This document shows positions 10,231 to 23,158 of a stretch of DNA of 64,000 bases, in pieces. This DNA comes from Plotosus lineatus (Eukaryota > Chordata > Actinopteri > Siluriformes > Plotosidae). Under the pieces are notes generated by a model, which was given only the letters and a program-made list of their open reading frames with translations, made no database searches and was not told where the DNA came from. A program made the position numbers and the translations under genes. The stretch spans positions 39,740,064 through 39,804,063 of the forward strand of contig CM045734.1 in the NCBI GenBank assembly GCA_024760905.1, given 5' to 3'. Position 1 is the stretch's first letter. Every line of letters starts with the position of its first letter.

Positions 10231-11646
10231 TCTAATTAATTCAATACTCTAATAGTTAATATACTTTGCTGACCGGCTATGCACATTATTGTTTTGTTGC
10301 TTTGCAGCCTTGAGACACACAGAAAAACACATTTACTGCTGAGCTGTTCAGTGTGTACCTCGCCTTCATCAGAGTGGGGCGATACAAGGTCCAGCCTCCC
10401 TTTGACCCAATAATTAAGTGTTCTAGCAAATTCATTTATTTATTCATTTGCTGAACCGCTTAATCCTAGTTAGGGTCACGGGGAAGTTGCCGCCCATCTC
10501 AGTCGACTCCGGGTGAGGGCAGAGTACACCCTGGACAGCTCATCAAGCCATCACAGGCTGGTGGTTCTTTTACATGAACCTCACACCATAGACCAGGGGT
10601 GGCGAACACGTGGCCCTCAAGCTGCATGCAGCTCTTGATCAATAAGAATGTGGCTCTTTGCCTCTTATCATATTTCTATATACTGTGGCTCTTTGCCTCT
10701 TTTCATGTTTTTTTTTTTTAATCTTAAAACACACTTAAATCCTTCAGAGGTTATTAAAAACAAATAATAAATCATATTTTAAAATAATTTTGACAGGTTG
10801 GGTGTTTTTTATGCCGCGTCTGACACTTAAGTGACCGCCAATCATCTGAGTGGATGACGTCTAATGCTGGGAAATTAAGTAAACATTTTCTTTGCATGCA
10901 GGATTACCCTCTTTGTAAAAATGGGAAAATGCAAAGCTAAACAAAAATATGAAGATGAACACAGGACATTTCTGTGAGAATGGGAAGATGCTTACTTTTT
11001 TATTGAACGGAATGGCAAATCGCTCTGTTTATTATGCAGTACCACGATATCACATTTCAAGGATTCAAATCTTCAGCGTCATTTTAGCAACTCCATGCTA
11101 ATATTGACACGGGCGGGGCAGTGGTGGTCTAGGGCGCTGAATCGCTGATCCAAAGGTTGGGGGTTCAAAGTCCCACTCTCCACAAGGTTGTCACTGTCCC
11201 CAACCCCCCACCCCCCCACCCCAGTGCAGCTAACTGGGTTATCAAAGGTGTGCCATGTCTGTCACTGTCTATGGTGAGAGGTTCATGTAAAAGAACCATT
11301 GCTGAATTTCGTAAAGAGTAGCTGCAAAGTCGTCAGCGTGTTTCTGTCCCTTGCTAAAAAGTATTGTGACAGGAAGGGCATCCGACGTTAAAACCTCTGC
11401 CAAATCAAGCGTGCGAATCAGATGATTCGCTGTGGCGACTCCCGAGTAAAAGGGAAAAAGCCGAAAGGAAGACAGACATGCTAATATTGACATGGAATTC
11501 CCCAAAGGTAAAAAACACCTGACTCAACATGATTGTGTGTATATTTCAATATTCATCGATTTATATTATACAGGCCATATCTATGTATCTGAAGTGTGTT
11601 TAGTAGTTGTGTGTGTCAGAGCAAGGGAGAAAGAGAGAGAGGTGCC

Positions 11647-11700
<54 letters not shown>

Positions 11701-14700
11701 TTGGCAGGTCAGCACGTGGTGTGGCTCTTTAACTCTCACAGTTAAAAAGTTTGGCTCTTTGTGTCTAACTTGTTCGCCACCCCTGTCATAGACAGTGAGA
11801 GACATGGCTGGGCTTTGATACCCCAGTTCGCTGCACTGGGGGGGACAGTGAAAACTTGTTGAGGCTTGAACCCCCAACCTTGGGATCAGTGATCCAGCAC
11901 CCTATAGCACTAGGCCACCACTGCCTCATGTTCTAGCAAATTAATTTATGAATTAATTTTAAAAATAAACTATGGGTGTCAAGAATCTGATAAAGATCTC
12001 TGTGGTTAGGCAGATCAGATGTCAAGATAGGAAAAGGCTTTATCAATCTATAATAGCAAACTAAAGTGCATTATCTAGACATTTATTACCACGAGGAAAT
12101 TTTCAGATCAGGCATCTTCCAAACTGGATTCAGAAAAAACTTACAAAGAGGAGCTATAGAAATGCCTATGGCAACTTTTAAGCTGTTACAGAAAAAAAAA
12201 ATTTGCATTGTGTGCATGTGACATCAACATTACAAATGCTTCACTGATGTGGGTGCATAGATTAGGCCTGAAACAAAAAAGCACGACCTTGATTTAGCCA
12301 AAATGCACATTGAACATTCGCGGGACAAATGAAAAATCATGTTATAGTCAATGGGGCAGTGGTGGTCTAGTGGTATAGGGTACTGGATCGCTGATCCAAA
12401 GGCTGGGGGTTCGAGTCCCACTCTCCACAAGGTTGTCACTGTCCTCACCCCCAGTGCGGTTTAACTGGGTTATCAAAGGCGGGCCATGTCTCTCACTGTC
12501 TATGGTGTGAGGCATGTAAAAGAACCATTGCTGACTTTCGTAAAGAGTAGCTGCAAAGCCGTCGACGTGTTTCCGCCCTGCGATGGCCTGGTGAGCTGTC
12601 CAGGGTGTACTCTGCCCTTGCCCGGAGTTGGCTGGGATGGGCACCAGCCTCCCCACGACCCAAATTAGGATTAAGCGGTTACAGAAAATGAAAAATCATG
12701 TTATAGTCAGTCAAATGAGCTAAAAAGAAATTTTGTCCTAATGCCAAAGGGCATGTGATGGAACACCAATATAGCTTACCATCCAAAAAGCACCACACCT
12801 ATAGTGAGTGTTTGTGATTCTGTTTTTTGTTCTTTTGTTTGGTTATTGTTTGGGCGTTTTTTGGGTTGCTATTTTATATTTCACTGAGGTGTTAAGTAGC
12901 ACTGAGTGAATACGAAATACATTTTTTGCTGTGTCTTCATTTCAGGCTGTAAAGCAAAAACTACATTTGCAAACAACAAGTATACACACTACAAAACTAC
13001 AAATATGTTGCATTTTCTATATACTGTAATGCATATTCTTCATATACTGGTATATATATAATTCTTACCAAGCTCCCCTCCAGATATCGAGAAGTCCTTA
13101 GATAAGAGCGTCCACTTTTGGACCTTCTGGGCATTTGATGTTGCCTTGTCGTTGACTCTGTCTACACCCTCCTGGATGACTTTGTAGATGGCTGGCTCTC
13201 TATTGTTGATGATCTCTGAGACTTTTGTTGCCATGACACCATGTTGGCTGCAGAAGTCTACAGCCAGTGGGGTGAGATCATCCATGGGTTCTCCATTGTC
13301 ATCAACATTACACTGCAGATCGCAAAAGATTTGACTGTGAATTTAGTAAACAAAAGCTTAAAGATACTTTTATTCAACGCTCTTAAGCATGAATGGAGCC
13401 GTGCTATGTGTTTCTCACAATGTCCATGACAGATAGGCTAGAAATAGGCTATACTTAGATATAGGCTATTACAGATAGATATCAACTATAGTAACCTTTG
13501 GAAAGGTTTGTAATAAATGGACATTGATTTTCTTTCTTACTTTGAGAGTGAGAAGCATGGAAAGGAATTTCTTTCTGTCTCCCACCAGCATGACGTTGCT
13601 TATGATGGGCAGTTCCTCTTTGACTGCATCTTCAATAGGGACTGGTGGGATGTTCTCTCCTCCAGCAGTGATGATTAGCTCTGTGAAAAAAAAAAATCAT
13701 TCATTTAAATAAATCAAGGACCAGAAATGTTCAATATTGCTGCAGTAATTTAATATTTTTAGTAAAAAGTTTCAAATTGGAGCCAATATTAACACAAATT
13801 TAAAAGCTTTAATAGGCATTAATTCAATAACCTTCAGCTATATTTCCAGCATTATTTACCTTTTATCCTGCCTGTAATGTACAGGAAGTCATTTTCGTCA
13901 AACTTCCCCAGGTCTCCTGAATGCAGCCAACCTTCTGAGTCCAACGCCTCCCTGGTTTTATCCTCCATATTCAGGTAGCCCATGAAGACATGACGCCCCC
14001 AGAAACACACCTCCCCGTTACCATCTGCATCGGGCTTGTCCAGTTTTGTTTTGCAGGCTGGCATCACCTTACCACAGCTGTGGGGGGAAAATTGATGCTA
14101 TGAATGAACTAGGATTTTATGTATTCCCTGCAAATCTAAGCTTTTTTAAACAATAACTTTATTTTGAGCTGTGCATCTTTCAAACAAAATTTAGATAAAC
14201 TCACCTTTTTAGATGCACTATGCATGTGTCATATTAAAGCATTTGATCACAGCACTTTAAAAAACGGTGCTCGAGCCACCATATTGCAGTGTTTTGTGCA
14301 TTGTGGCCATAAAATGTGATCAGTTTTTTGTTGTTGTTGTTGTTTTTTAATTACGCTGTATGTGTACAAAGTCACATCCAGCATCGCCCTTGTTGACCGC
14401 GTCAACACTGCGGTGTTGGTTTCTGAACCGCACTTCGTGTATAAAGATGATTTTAAACAATATGGTAGGTTTGAATTTACATTAGATTCTTCTTTAAGGA
14501 TTTTAATGCCACATTGGAAAGCATCTATAGCTTAGATATATAGATATTTTTAGATTTCTTTTTATCTTATGAATGTCTTATGTACAGTTATGTCAAAATA
14601 ATAGCAATGTGTTTTAAAAAAAAAGGTGAATAAAGCTCAAAATCCTTCTTCTTTTCCTTTCAGCTTTTCCCTTCAGTGGTCGGCACAGCGAATCATCTGC

Positions 14701-17700
14701 CTCCATCTCACAGTATCCTTTGCATCTTCTTCTCTTACACCAACTACCTTCGTGTCCTCCTTCACCACATCCATGAATTGTCTCTTTGGTCTTCCTCTAG
14801 GCCTTCTGCCTGGTAGTTCCAACCTCAGCATCCTACTACCAATATACTCACTATCCCTCCTCTGTACATGTCCAAACCATCTCAATCTACCTCTCTGACT
14901 TTGTCTACAAAGCCTCTTACATGTGCTATCCCTCTGATGTGTTCATTCCTGATCCTATCCATCCTCGTTACTCCCAAAGAGAACCTCAACATTTTCATCT
15001 CTGCTACCTCCAGCTCTGCCTCCTGTCTTTTCCCCAGGGCCACTGTTTCTAAACCATACAACATCGCTGGCCGCATCACCGTCTTGTACACTTTTCCTTT
15101 CATTCTTGCCGATACCGTCCTATCACACATCACACCGGACACTTTTATTTTCATCCACACAAATGCATTGGAAACACTAAAAATTCTATTGCAAATCAAA
15201 AACGTTTAGAAAAATATATCAAATTTGTGTTATTCCTTGAAAGAAATTTAAGAAAAGTGATCATTAGACTGTTCAGCAAAAAAAAAGTGTCTGCATTCTT
15301 TACAAACTCAAACATTCACCATATAAAGTGAAAAAATGTAAGATTTTGCTTTGAATATTTCATATTTAGTTATATCTAGAAATATTTAGTTGTGTCATCA
15401 CTGTTTCTGAGAACTGTAATACATCTGCATTGCAGGAAATCAACTAACTTATGGCACCTGTGAACAGGCTTTCCAGTCCAGGATGATTGGACTTTATTGC
15501 ATAGTTCTTCTGTATTTTTGGGTTTTGCATCTGAACCTGCATTTTTGATGTCACTCCACAAGTTTTCGATCGGATTAAGGTCCGGGAATTGGGCCGGCCG
15601 CTCCATAACATCAGTCTTGCTGGTATGGAACCAAGATTTTGCTTGTTTACTGGTGTGTTTGGGGTCATTGTCTTGTTGGAACACACATTTCAAGGGTATT
15701 TCCTCTTCAGCATAAGGTGGCAAGAGCTCTTCAAGTATTCTGAGGTATTCAAGCTGATCCGTGATCCCAGGTACTCGATAAATAGGCCCAACACTGTAGT
15801 TTGAGAAACATCCCCATATCATGATGCTTGCGCCACCAGGCTTCACTGTCTTCACAGTGTACTGTGGCTTGAATTCATTGTTTGGGGTCATCCTGGGGGC
15901 CATTAGACCCAAAAAGAACAATCCTACCGCCATCAGTCCCCAAAATGTTGTGCCATTTCTCTTTAGGTCAGTCAATGTGCTCTTTGGCAAATCGTAACCT
16001 CTTCAACACACGTCTTTTTTTCAACAATGGGACTTTGCTGGGGCTTCTTGCCAAGATCTTGTCTTCACATTGGCGTCTTGCTAATTGTAACAGGACTCAC
16101 AGGTAACTTTAGACCGTCTTTGATCTTCCTGGAGTTTATTGTTGGCTGAGTCCTTGCCATTTTGGCAGGTTCCTCAATCCATTTGAATGGTAGTTTTTCT
16201 CTTTGTTCCATTTTTTGCACTTCTGTACAATATATGTTTTCCCTCTCCAATCAACTTTATAATCAAGGTACGCTGTTCTTCTGAACAATGCCTGGATTGA
16301 GGCATTTTCCTCATAATTTCAGAGAGAAATGGAGTATAACCGACATGTACAGCATTTGCTGCTTTCCTTCCTTAAATAAGGGCGATAACTGGCACTCGAT
16401 TTTCAAAGAATGAATGATGACACTAATTGAACTCCACACTGCTATTATTTTGAACACATCCCTTTCAATTAGTGATTCATTTACACAGAATCAGCAACAC
16501 GCATGTCATGACTGTTGGGTCTGTTGGATTCTATTACTCTACTACACCTACTAGTAAATTATTTACCCTGTAGAAATATCATGTCTACCAAAAAGAGTGA
16601 ATGATCAGTTCAGTGATGTCTGACTGCTGTTGTTTTCAACACAACTATAGATTCTTATGTGAAACTGCTTTCTGTGAATATAAAACATATTAAAAAAATC
16701 TAAGGAAACTACAGGAAATTAATTAATGGACAGACCTCATTATACGGAAATTGCCATAAGAGGACACTGTGTGAGGGCCTGTACATTCACTCATTCCGTA
16801 CAGCTCATAGATGGGGATGTTCAGACTCATGAAGTACTCCAGCGTGTCCTTCATGATGGGTGCTGCACCAGTGAAGCAGTTTTTGCAGCGATCAAGCCCA
16901 AGTCCAGCACGTACCTTTTTAAAGACCAGGTTATTAGCCAGTGTAAAGCCCCAGGGCACTGAAGGATTGCTGCAGATCAAAGGAAAAGAAACATGACTTA
17001 CTTTCGTTAAACATTATCTCTTTCTTTAACTGTATTTATGTAAAATACTTAAATACGTACTTATATAAGATAATGAACAATTAATTCTAAAACATACTTA
17101 TTCATTGCATTGTAATTGGCTTCTAGTCCTTTACTTTTGGCCCAATCTGCAATTTTCTTTTTCATAACTGAAGACTTTGCACCAATGCTTTTCATTTGTT
17201 CCTGCATCTTCTCCCACACACGTGGAACACCCAAGAAGTTGGTGGGACGCACTTCTCTCAAAGTGACAACCAGAGAACCCTGCAGAGATACAACCGTCAT
17301 CGTACTTGTACTAACTGCAGCATCAAGCAGCTATCCTACATCAATATCTCCAGAAAATCAACAATACAGTGGAGCCTCAGTACTCAAACTTAATCCGTTC
17401 CAGACTGCTGTTTGGATTCCGATTTGTTCGGATTCCCAATCTGCTTTTCCCATTACAAATAATGTAAATGGTCTTAATCTGTTCCGTCGTCTTTTGAACA
17501 GAAGTTAACAGTACTGTACCAGTACCATAGGTCCACAAATTAAGCAAAAAAATTATTGAAGACAGTACACTATGTTTTGTTCTGTGTTGTGAGAGACTTT
17601 AATTTTTCTGTGGTTTTTATTTTAGTGTGTTATGGTCTCGCTCACAAAAGAGTTGCATGTTGAAATGCGCATTGGAGGGGGCGTGGCTCTCACATGCAGG

Positions 17701-20700
17701 GTGGAGTGCTAAACACACACACCCAAGTTTATTTAAGCACAGGTTATAAAGACTAGCAGCACTCTTCACGGTGCTAGAAGATTGTCCCTCTTCCCCATGA
17801 TCTCTCTAGCTCACAGCTCTATGCTCCACCAGTTCTCGTTTTAGTTTGATTTCCGTGTTCTAGTGCTCCTGCTCTAGTGCCTTCCCTGTGAACAATAAAG
17901 CACACGTTTTCACAGATGAAACGGGGAAATCGTAGTCACTGTAATAGAGTTGCGGAGAAACTTGGAAATCATCCTGAAGAAGAGTCATCCATGCAAAGTG
18001 GTAGCAAGAGAAAAATACACCTTTGGCTGATTTACTTGAAGCTGTTATGGAAGAGAATCCACTTCTTCTCTTCCTCTCCAACATTTACTATGTCAACTGC
18101 TCACCACCACAAAGGTTAAAATTCTTATCTTTATTGTTCCTGCGCTTTAACTTTACTGTGTTTTAATTTTAGTGTGTTATGTGTAGTTTTAGTGTGTTAT
18201 GTGTAGTTCACAGCGCTGCTAGTACTTAAGCTTAGCTTTAGTGCTTGTGATACGTACATAGTATTATATCAACAACTTCCGGACTTCCCCAGGACAGCTT
18301 TACTAGGGTGATACATAGTATCAACAATTTCCAGACTTCCCTAGGACAGCTTTATTAGGGTGATACATAGTATCAACAACTTCCGGACTTCCCCAGAACA
18401 TACATAGTATCAACAATTTCCGGACTTTTGCAAGTCACGCACTTTCTCTGACGCTTTTCTTAAGTTCGACCTTCGGTTTATGTTCGGTTTCCTGGACAGA
18501 AGAACTCACGGATTTTTTGTTCAGATTCCGACTTGCTCGGACTCTAGAGAGTTCGGATTCTGAGGCTCCACTGTATTTCCATAAATCATTGTACACAGAA
18601 TGTGAATGCTTTTCAAATTGTGGTTGCAATTATAATTATTATTGTTCTTTTAAATTTAATTTGCATTTGTATACAATGATAAATACATTGCTAACCTTTA
18701 GTGCATCTGGTTGGGCAAAGTAGGTGGTGGCTGCAAATTTCATGCAGATCCACGTATCAATCATTTGGGCAGCGACATGACTGAGGGGCAGATAACTCAC
18801 TACAGAATCCTCCCCATTGATGAGTCCGACCTTTTTTCCTGCTGTTTCTGCTGTCCATGTAATCTGACCAGAGAAAAGTTACATTTCTTTCAGACAATCT
18901 TTTCATGAAACCATAAAAGATATCATCTTAATTTATTGATTATAAATGTATTGTTTATTAATAGTTGGTAGCAACTATATTATGTTCAAGGACATCTCGG
19001 TACACCATAAAATCATTTTTATAATAACTTACATTATCATGACTGAGCATCACTCCTTTAGGGTTTCCTGTGGTTCCTGAAGTATAGATAAGGATGCAGC
19101 ACTCATTAGCCTTCTGAATGTCAATTACTGCATCCAGTTCCACATTTGGAACCTCCTCCCCAATCTTCATAAACTCAGCCCACTAAAAGAAAAGATAGTT
19201 CTTCAGCTGTGCAGCACGTCTTGTATCTTAGTAATCTCTGCATGTTACATATGATTTCGCTTTTAAACTGAGCCAGGTCTTTTAGGTACTCTGTTCTGAA
19301 GAATCTGCCGCAGTTCTTCTGTAAAGTCTCAAAGCCACACTTGATTCTCTCTACACCAACTCAGATAATGAATCTCTTCCTTTACATGAGGAGGTAATTT
19401 GACTCAACTTGTATCGGGGTGAAAACACAGACTTTTCCTGGACATGTTAAAGTCTCATTTACTTGCAACTTAAGTATTAATTAAATTCAGGCCTACTGTG
19501 TATATATTTGGCTTCTTATCCTTCACTTCTCCCTTGTATTGAACGATAGCCTTCAGATGTGGTAGTTGATCTTTGACCTGAGAAACAAACATCAACAACA
19601 ATTTAACTTGCTTATTTTTTTTAAATGTATTTTACTTTGTTTGTGACAAGATACTGACTACAGAGATACTGACTATGCAGAGATTGGCGGCACGGTGGTG
19701 TAGTGGTTAGCACGTCCGCCTCACAGCAAGAAGGCCCGGGTTCGATTCCCGGCCTGGGCGTTTCTGTGTGGAGTTTGCATGTTCTCCCCGTGCTTGTGCG
19801 GGTTTCCTCCGGGTGCTCCGGTTTCCCCCGCAATCCAAAGACATGCACTGTAGGTTAATTGGCTGTTCTAAATTGACCGTAGTTTCTCTCCTGCAGCGGC
19901 ACTGGAACCCAGTCGTATCGGCACTTGCCTTTCCATTGGATCCTTCCGGTGGCGCCGAGACAGGGGGGGACTTGCTGCTTGGGTAACAGCCTGTCCCTCA
20001 TTACTCCCTACCCAGGCTCTGTGCACTGGGGAGTATCACCAGTCGGGATACTGGCCAGAGCGCAGCCATAGTCCTTCGGGACTGATGGAGGCCTACGCTA
20101 CGCACTGACTACATCAGTACAAAGATTTCTCCAAATTGTACTGGCTGCACTGCCCTACTTTTGTCTCAGATATTATTTTATTTCGGAATGACAAGATCGA
20201 AAGTTAAGCTAGGAGCAAAGTCACAATGTTTTGGGCCAGACATTAACCATACTGAAAATTGTTCATTGCTGAGAAACAAAGTTATATAGTCCCATGCAAT
20301 GAGAGACGAATAGGAAGTCATATCCACACTTTCAAATAAGATAACAGCTTTTATCTGTTTTAGTGACATCATCAAAAAAATCAAAATCAAGGACTCAAAA
20401 TTTTGAATGCTTATAATATCATTATATTAATTAATTATTATTATTTTTCCTCAGTTATTACTGTAGAATACTAATAGGAAATTATATACAGTATACTTTC
20501 AAATGAGATGTGCCATCTTTGACAAGTTTTTTTCTTTTTAATGTTGCCATGTTAACATATGTTTCATAAAACAAGTATGTACACAGATTATTATTGATAT
20601 ATAGGGCCATATAGGGCCTATTTGCCACATTATCCATTCTCTGTGTCACAATTTCCTTGCACTCCATGAGTATCCCACCTACAATGGCCTGGCAATCTGT

Positions 20701-23084
20701 CCAGGGTGTACTCTGCCCTCACCCGGAGACCTCTGAGATGGGTGCCAGCCTCCCCACGACCCTAATTAGGATTACGCAGTTCAGAAAATGAATGACTGAA
20801 TAAAATATTTATCACCGACTTACCTGGAGGATTTTTGTGAGCTGTTTGTCATTTTCAACCACAAGAACATTAGCTTTACAGTTATAAGCCACGTACTGAC
20901 AGGCTTCGGGAGAGTTGGTGGTGTAGATCCCAGCAGTAACGCCTCTGAAGAACAAATACATGATGTTTTATTATTGTAAGTATGCAAGCTTTTTCACGTT
21001 TTAGATAAATGTATAGTTTTACGCAAACATTTCAACACTCCAGACCAAATTACATATTACTGTATGTTATTTTTTAAAAGAGAAAAAGTAAGCACAATGT
21101 CCTCAACTATTCTAACAGTAAAACTTTTTTGCAAATGTTATTGCACAGTTAATTTACATTCAGTGTAAAACAATTAGCGGGGTGCAACTGTGCCGTGTGC
21201 AAATGTTGCCAATCTTTAAAAGTCAGTAAATCAATACTGTACTTATTAATACCCCGTTTGCCAGATTTCAAAGCTCGTGAAGGCCTATTTTTGTTTCTTT
21301 GCAGTCAGGTAGATTTTTTTAAGTTTGTTCTTATGTCTGGTTCTGGGACATTCTTGGGATGTCCTGCATGCACAGCATGTTACAGATTACACACAAATTA
21401 TCCACGTGTTATGCAAGTCAGCAGACCATAAGGGCTGTTTAAAATCTTCATCTTACATTTCTTCAAATAATTAATGGTGGGTTTTAGGTACTGTACGTTT
21501 TAAGTCACTATCCTGATTTAATCTCTATCTTGATTTTTATCTCTTCAATCTCAGTTTCCTGGCCAAATATGTCATATGGTGCGTGATTCAAGAACTTGCT
21601 ATTTACTGGAATCAATTCTTTCATCTAGGACGGTATGGAGGCATAATGATGAGCACATCCACCTCAAAGCAAGAAGGTCATGGGTTTGAGTCCTGAGCTC
21701 AAGTGATTTTTTTTTATGTGTGGTTTGCATGTTCTCCCTGTGATTGCACAGGTTTCCTATGGATACTCTAGTTTCCTTCCACGGTCCAGAGACATGCACC
21801 ATAGGCTAACTGACCATTCCAAATTGCCCCAAGGTGTGAGTGTGAATGGTTTTGTGTGTGTACCCCACCATTTCAGTGTCAGCTGAGAAACGCACAGCCT
21901 CCCTGTGACCATGGTAGGATTAAGTTATAGCAGATGTTATAGTTTAGTAGATGAGTGAGTGATTCTTCCATCTATTTATGAAATGATTTTTTATTACTGC
22001 TTTATCTAAATATTATTTTGTCCGTTTGAGATGTCAAACTTGTGCTGGGATTACAGGTAAGGTTTCCTTCTGATGATGATTTTTTTTTTTTAGTCAGATC
22101 GTGTTTGTGCAAGTAATACGACAAAGTAAAACAATGCACCACCTCTTCTGTGTCAGCTAAAGCTTTCTGCAGGTACTCACTGCCGGCTGAGGCGTTTATT
22201 TACTGCCCAGTACAGAGCTTGTTCTACCTGAGAGGTCCATTTGCCTTCTTGTTCTTCCATTTGGTTTCAATTAGTGTCAATTAAATGCCGTGACATTTTA
22301 TACAGGAATAACATGGAAGATGCTTCTTTGTAAGCATCAGATAGACTTATTTTCAGATGTTTTGCTTGCTGTTACTTTTAGAGCAGAACTCATGGTTATT
22401 GAGTGTAAAGGATTTTCTGATAGATATAAAATTACTGTCTATAAATTCAGTATAAATTAAAAGGAAGAAGATGGCTGCAGTGGATGTGTAAACATTACGA
22501 ATACCCAAATTCTTGCACATATATAACTGTATTTACTTTACACAAATATGCATGGACTGTATATTATATGTGCTGAAGTGGAAATGTTTAACAGGCATCC
22601 TCATAAATCCTGATATCCTTTGAGACACATAGAACGGAGCCATGTATGATTGATTGGAATAATTGTTTTGTTAAATCAAGATTCACAGAAACTTGTAAGA
22701 CCTATAGCATTATTTTTATTTTATTTAAAATGTAAAACTTCAGATAATTATCAATTTACAAGCAGTGTGCCTCATCGGCTTATTTTAAGATTTTTTTTTT
22801 TTAAATCTGAAGATAAAAAAATTTATCATAATGATAATTCTTGGAGTTTTGTTTTATATTAGAGTAGGTTTGGCAAATCACATGTGAGCTGATATCCTAG
22901 CAGTATAGCAACCAATGCTAATGTGTGATTGTTCATATCCAGCGTGTGTGGATGGAATAAATGTGAATATGGGACAGGAATATAAGAAGTGTTACCCTGC
23001 CATGATGCAACCAATGTTTGAAATGAACCACTCAGGAGAATTGAATCCCAGAATACCAACAGCATTGTAGCGCTCCAGTCCCAG

Positions 23085-23158
<74 letters not shown>

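Larger units (their letters stand above)
10433..11928 (-). repeat. SINE family 1, tail B, split by a hAT element
   Basis: 14-bp duplication TGTTCTAGCAAATT at 10419-10432 and 11929-11942. The 3' part (tail B, 10433-10593) and the head/body (11794-11928) are separated by the hAT element at 10594-11785. Joining the two parts gives an ordinary full-length minus-strand copy. Confidence 0.9.
14585..16647 (-). mobile_element. Tc1-like transposon with a LINE inserted in its left end
   Basis: The termini CAGTTATGTCAAAATAATAGC (left) and a diverged inverted copy ending ACACAACTA (right) are flanked by TA (14583-14584, 16648-16649). A second inverted block (GCTATTATTTTGAACAC, about 16441) shows that the inverted repeats are about 200 bp long. 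A transposase fragment lies at 15376-15990. The LINE at 14642-15148 splits the left repeat. The element is inside acsbg2 intron 10. Confidence 0.85.

Noticed and set aside
18255..18425. CRISPR-like array
   Set aside because: Units are tandem without unique spacers and lie inside a eukaryotic MITE.
19686..19760. tRNA gene
   Set aside because: Part of a common dispersed repeat with a tRNA-like start.
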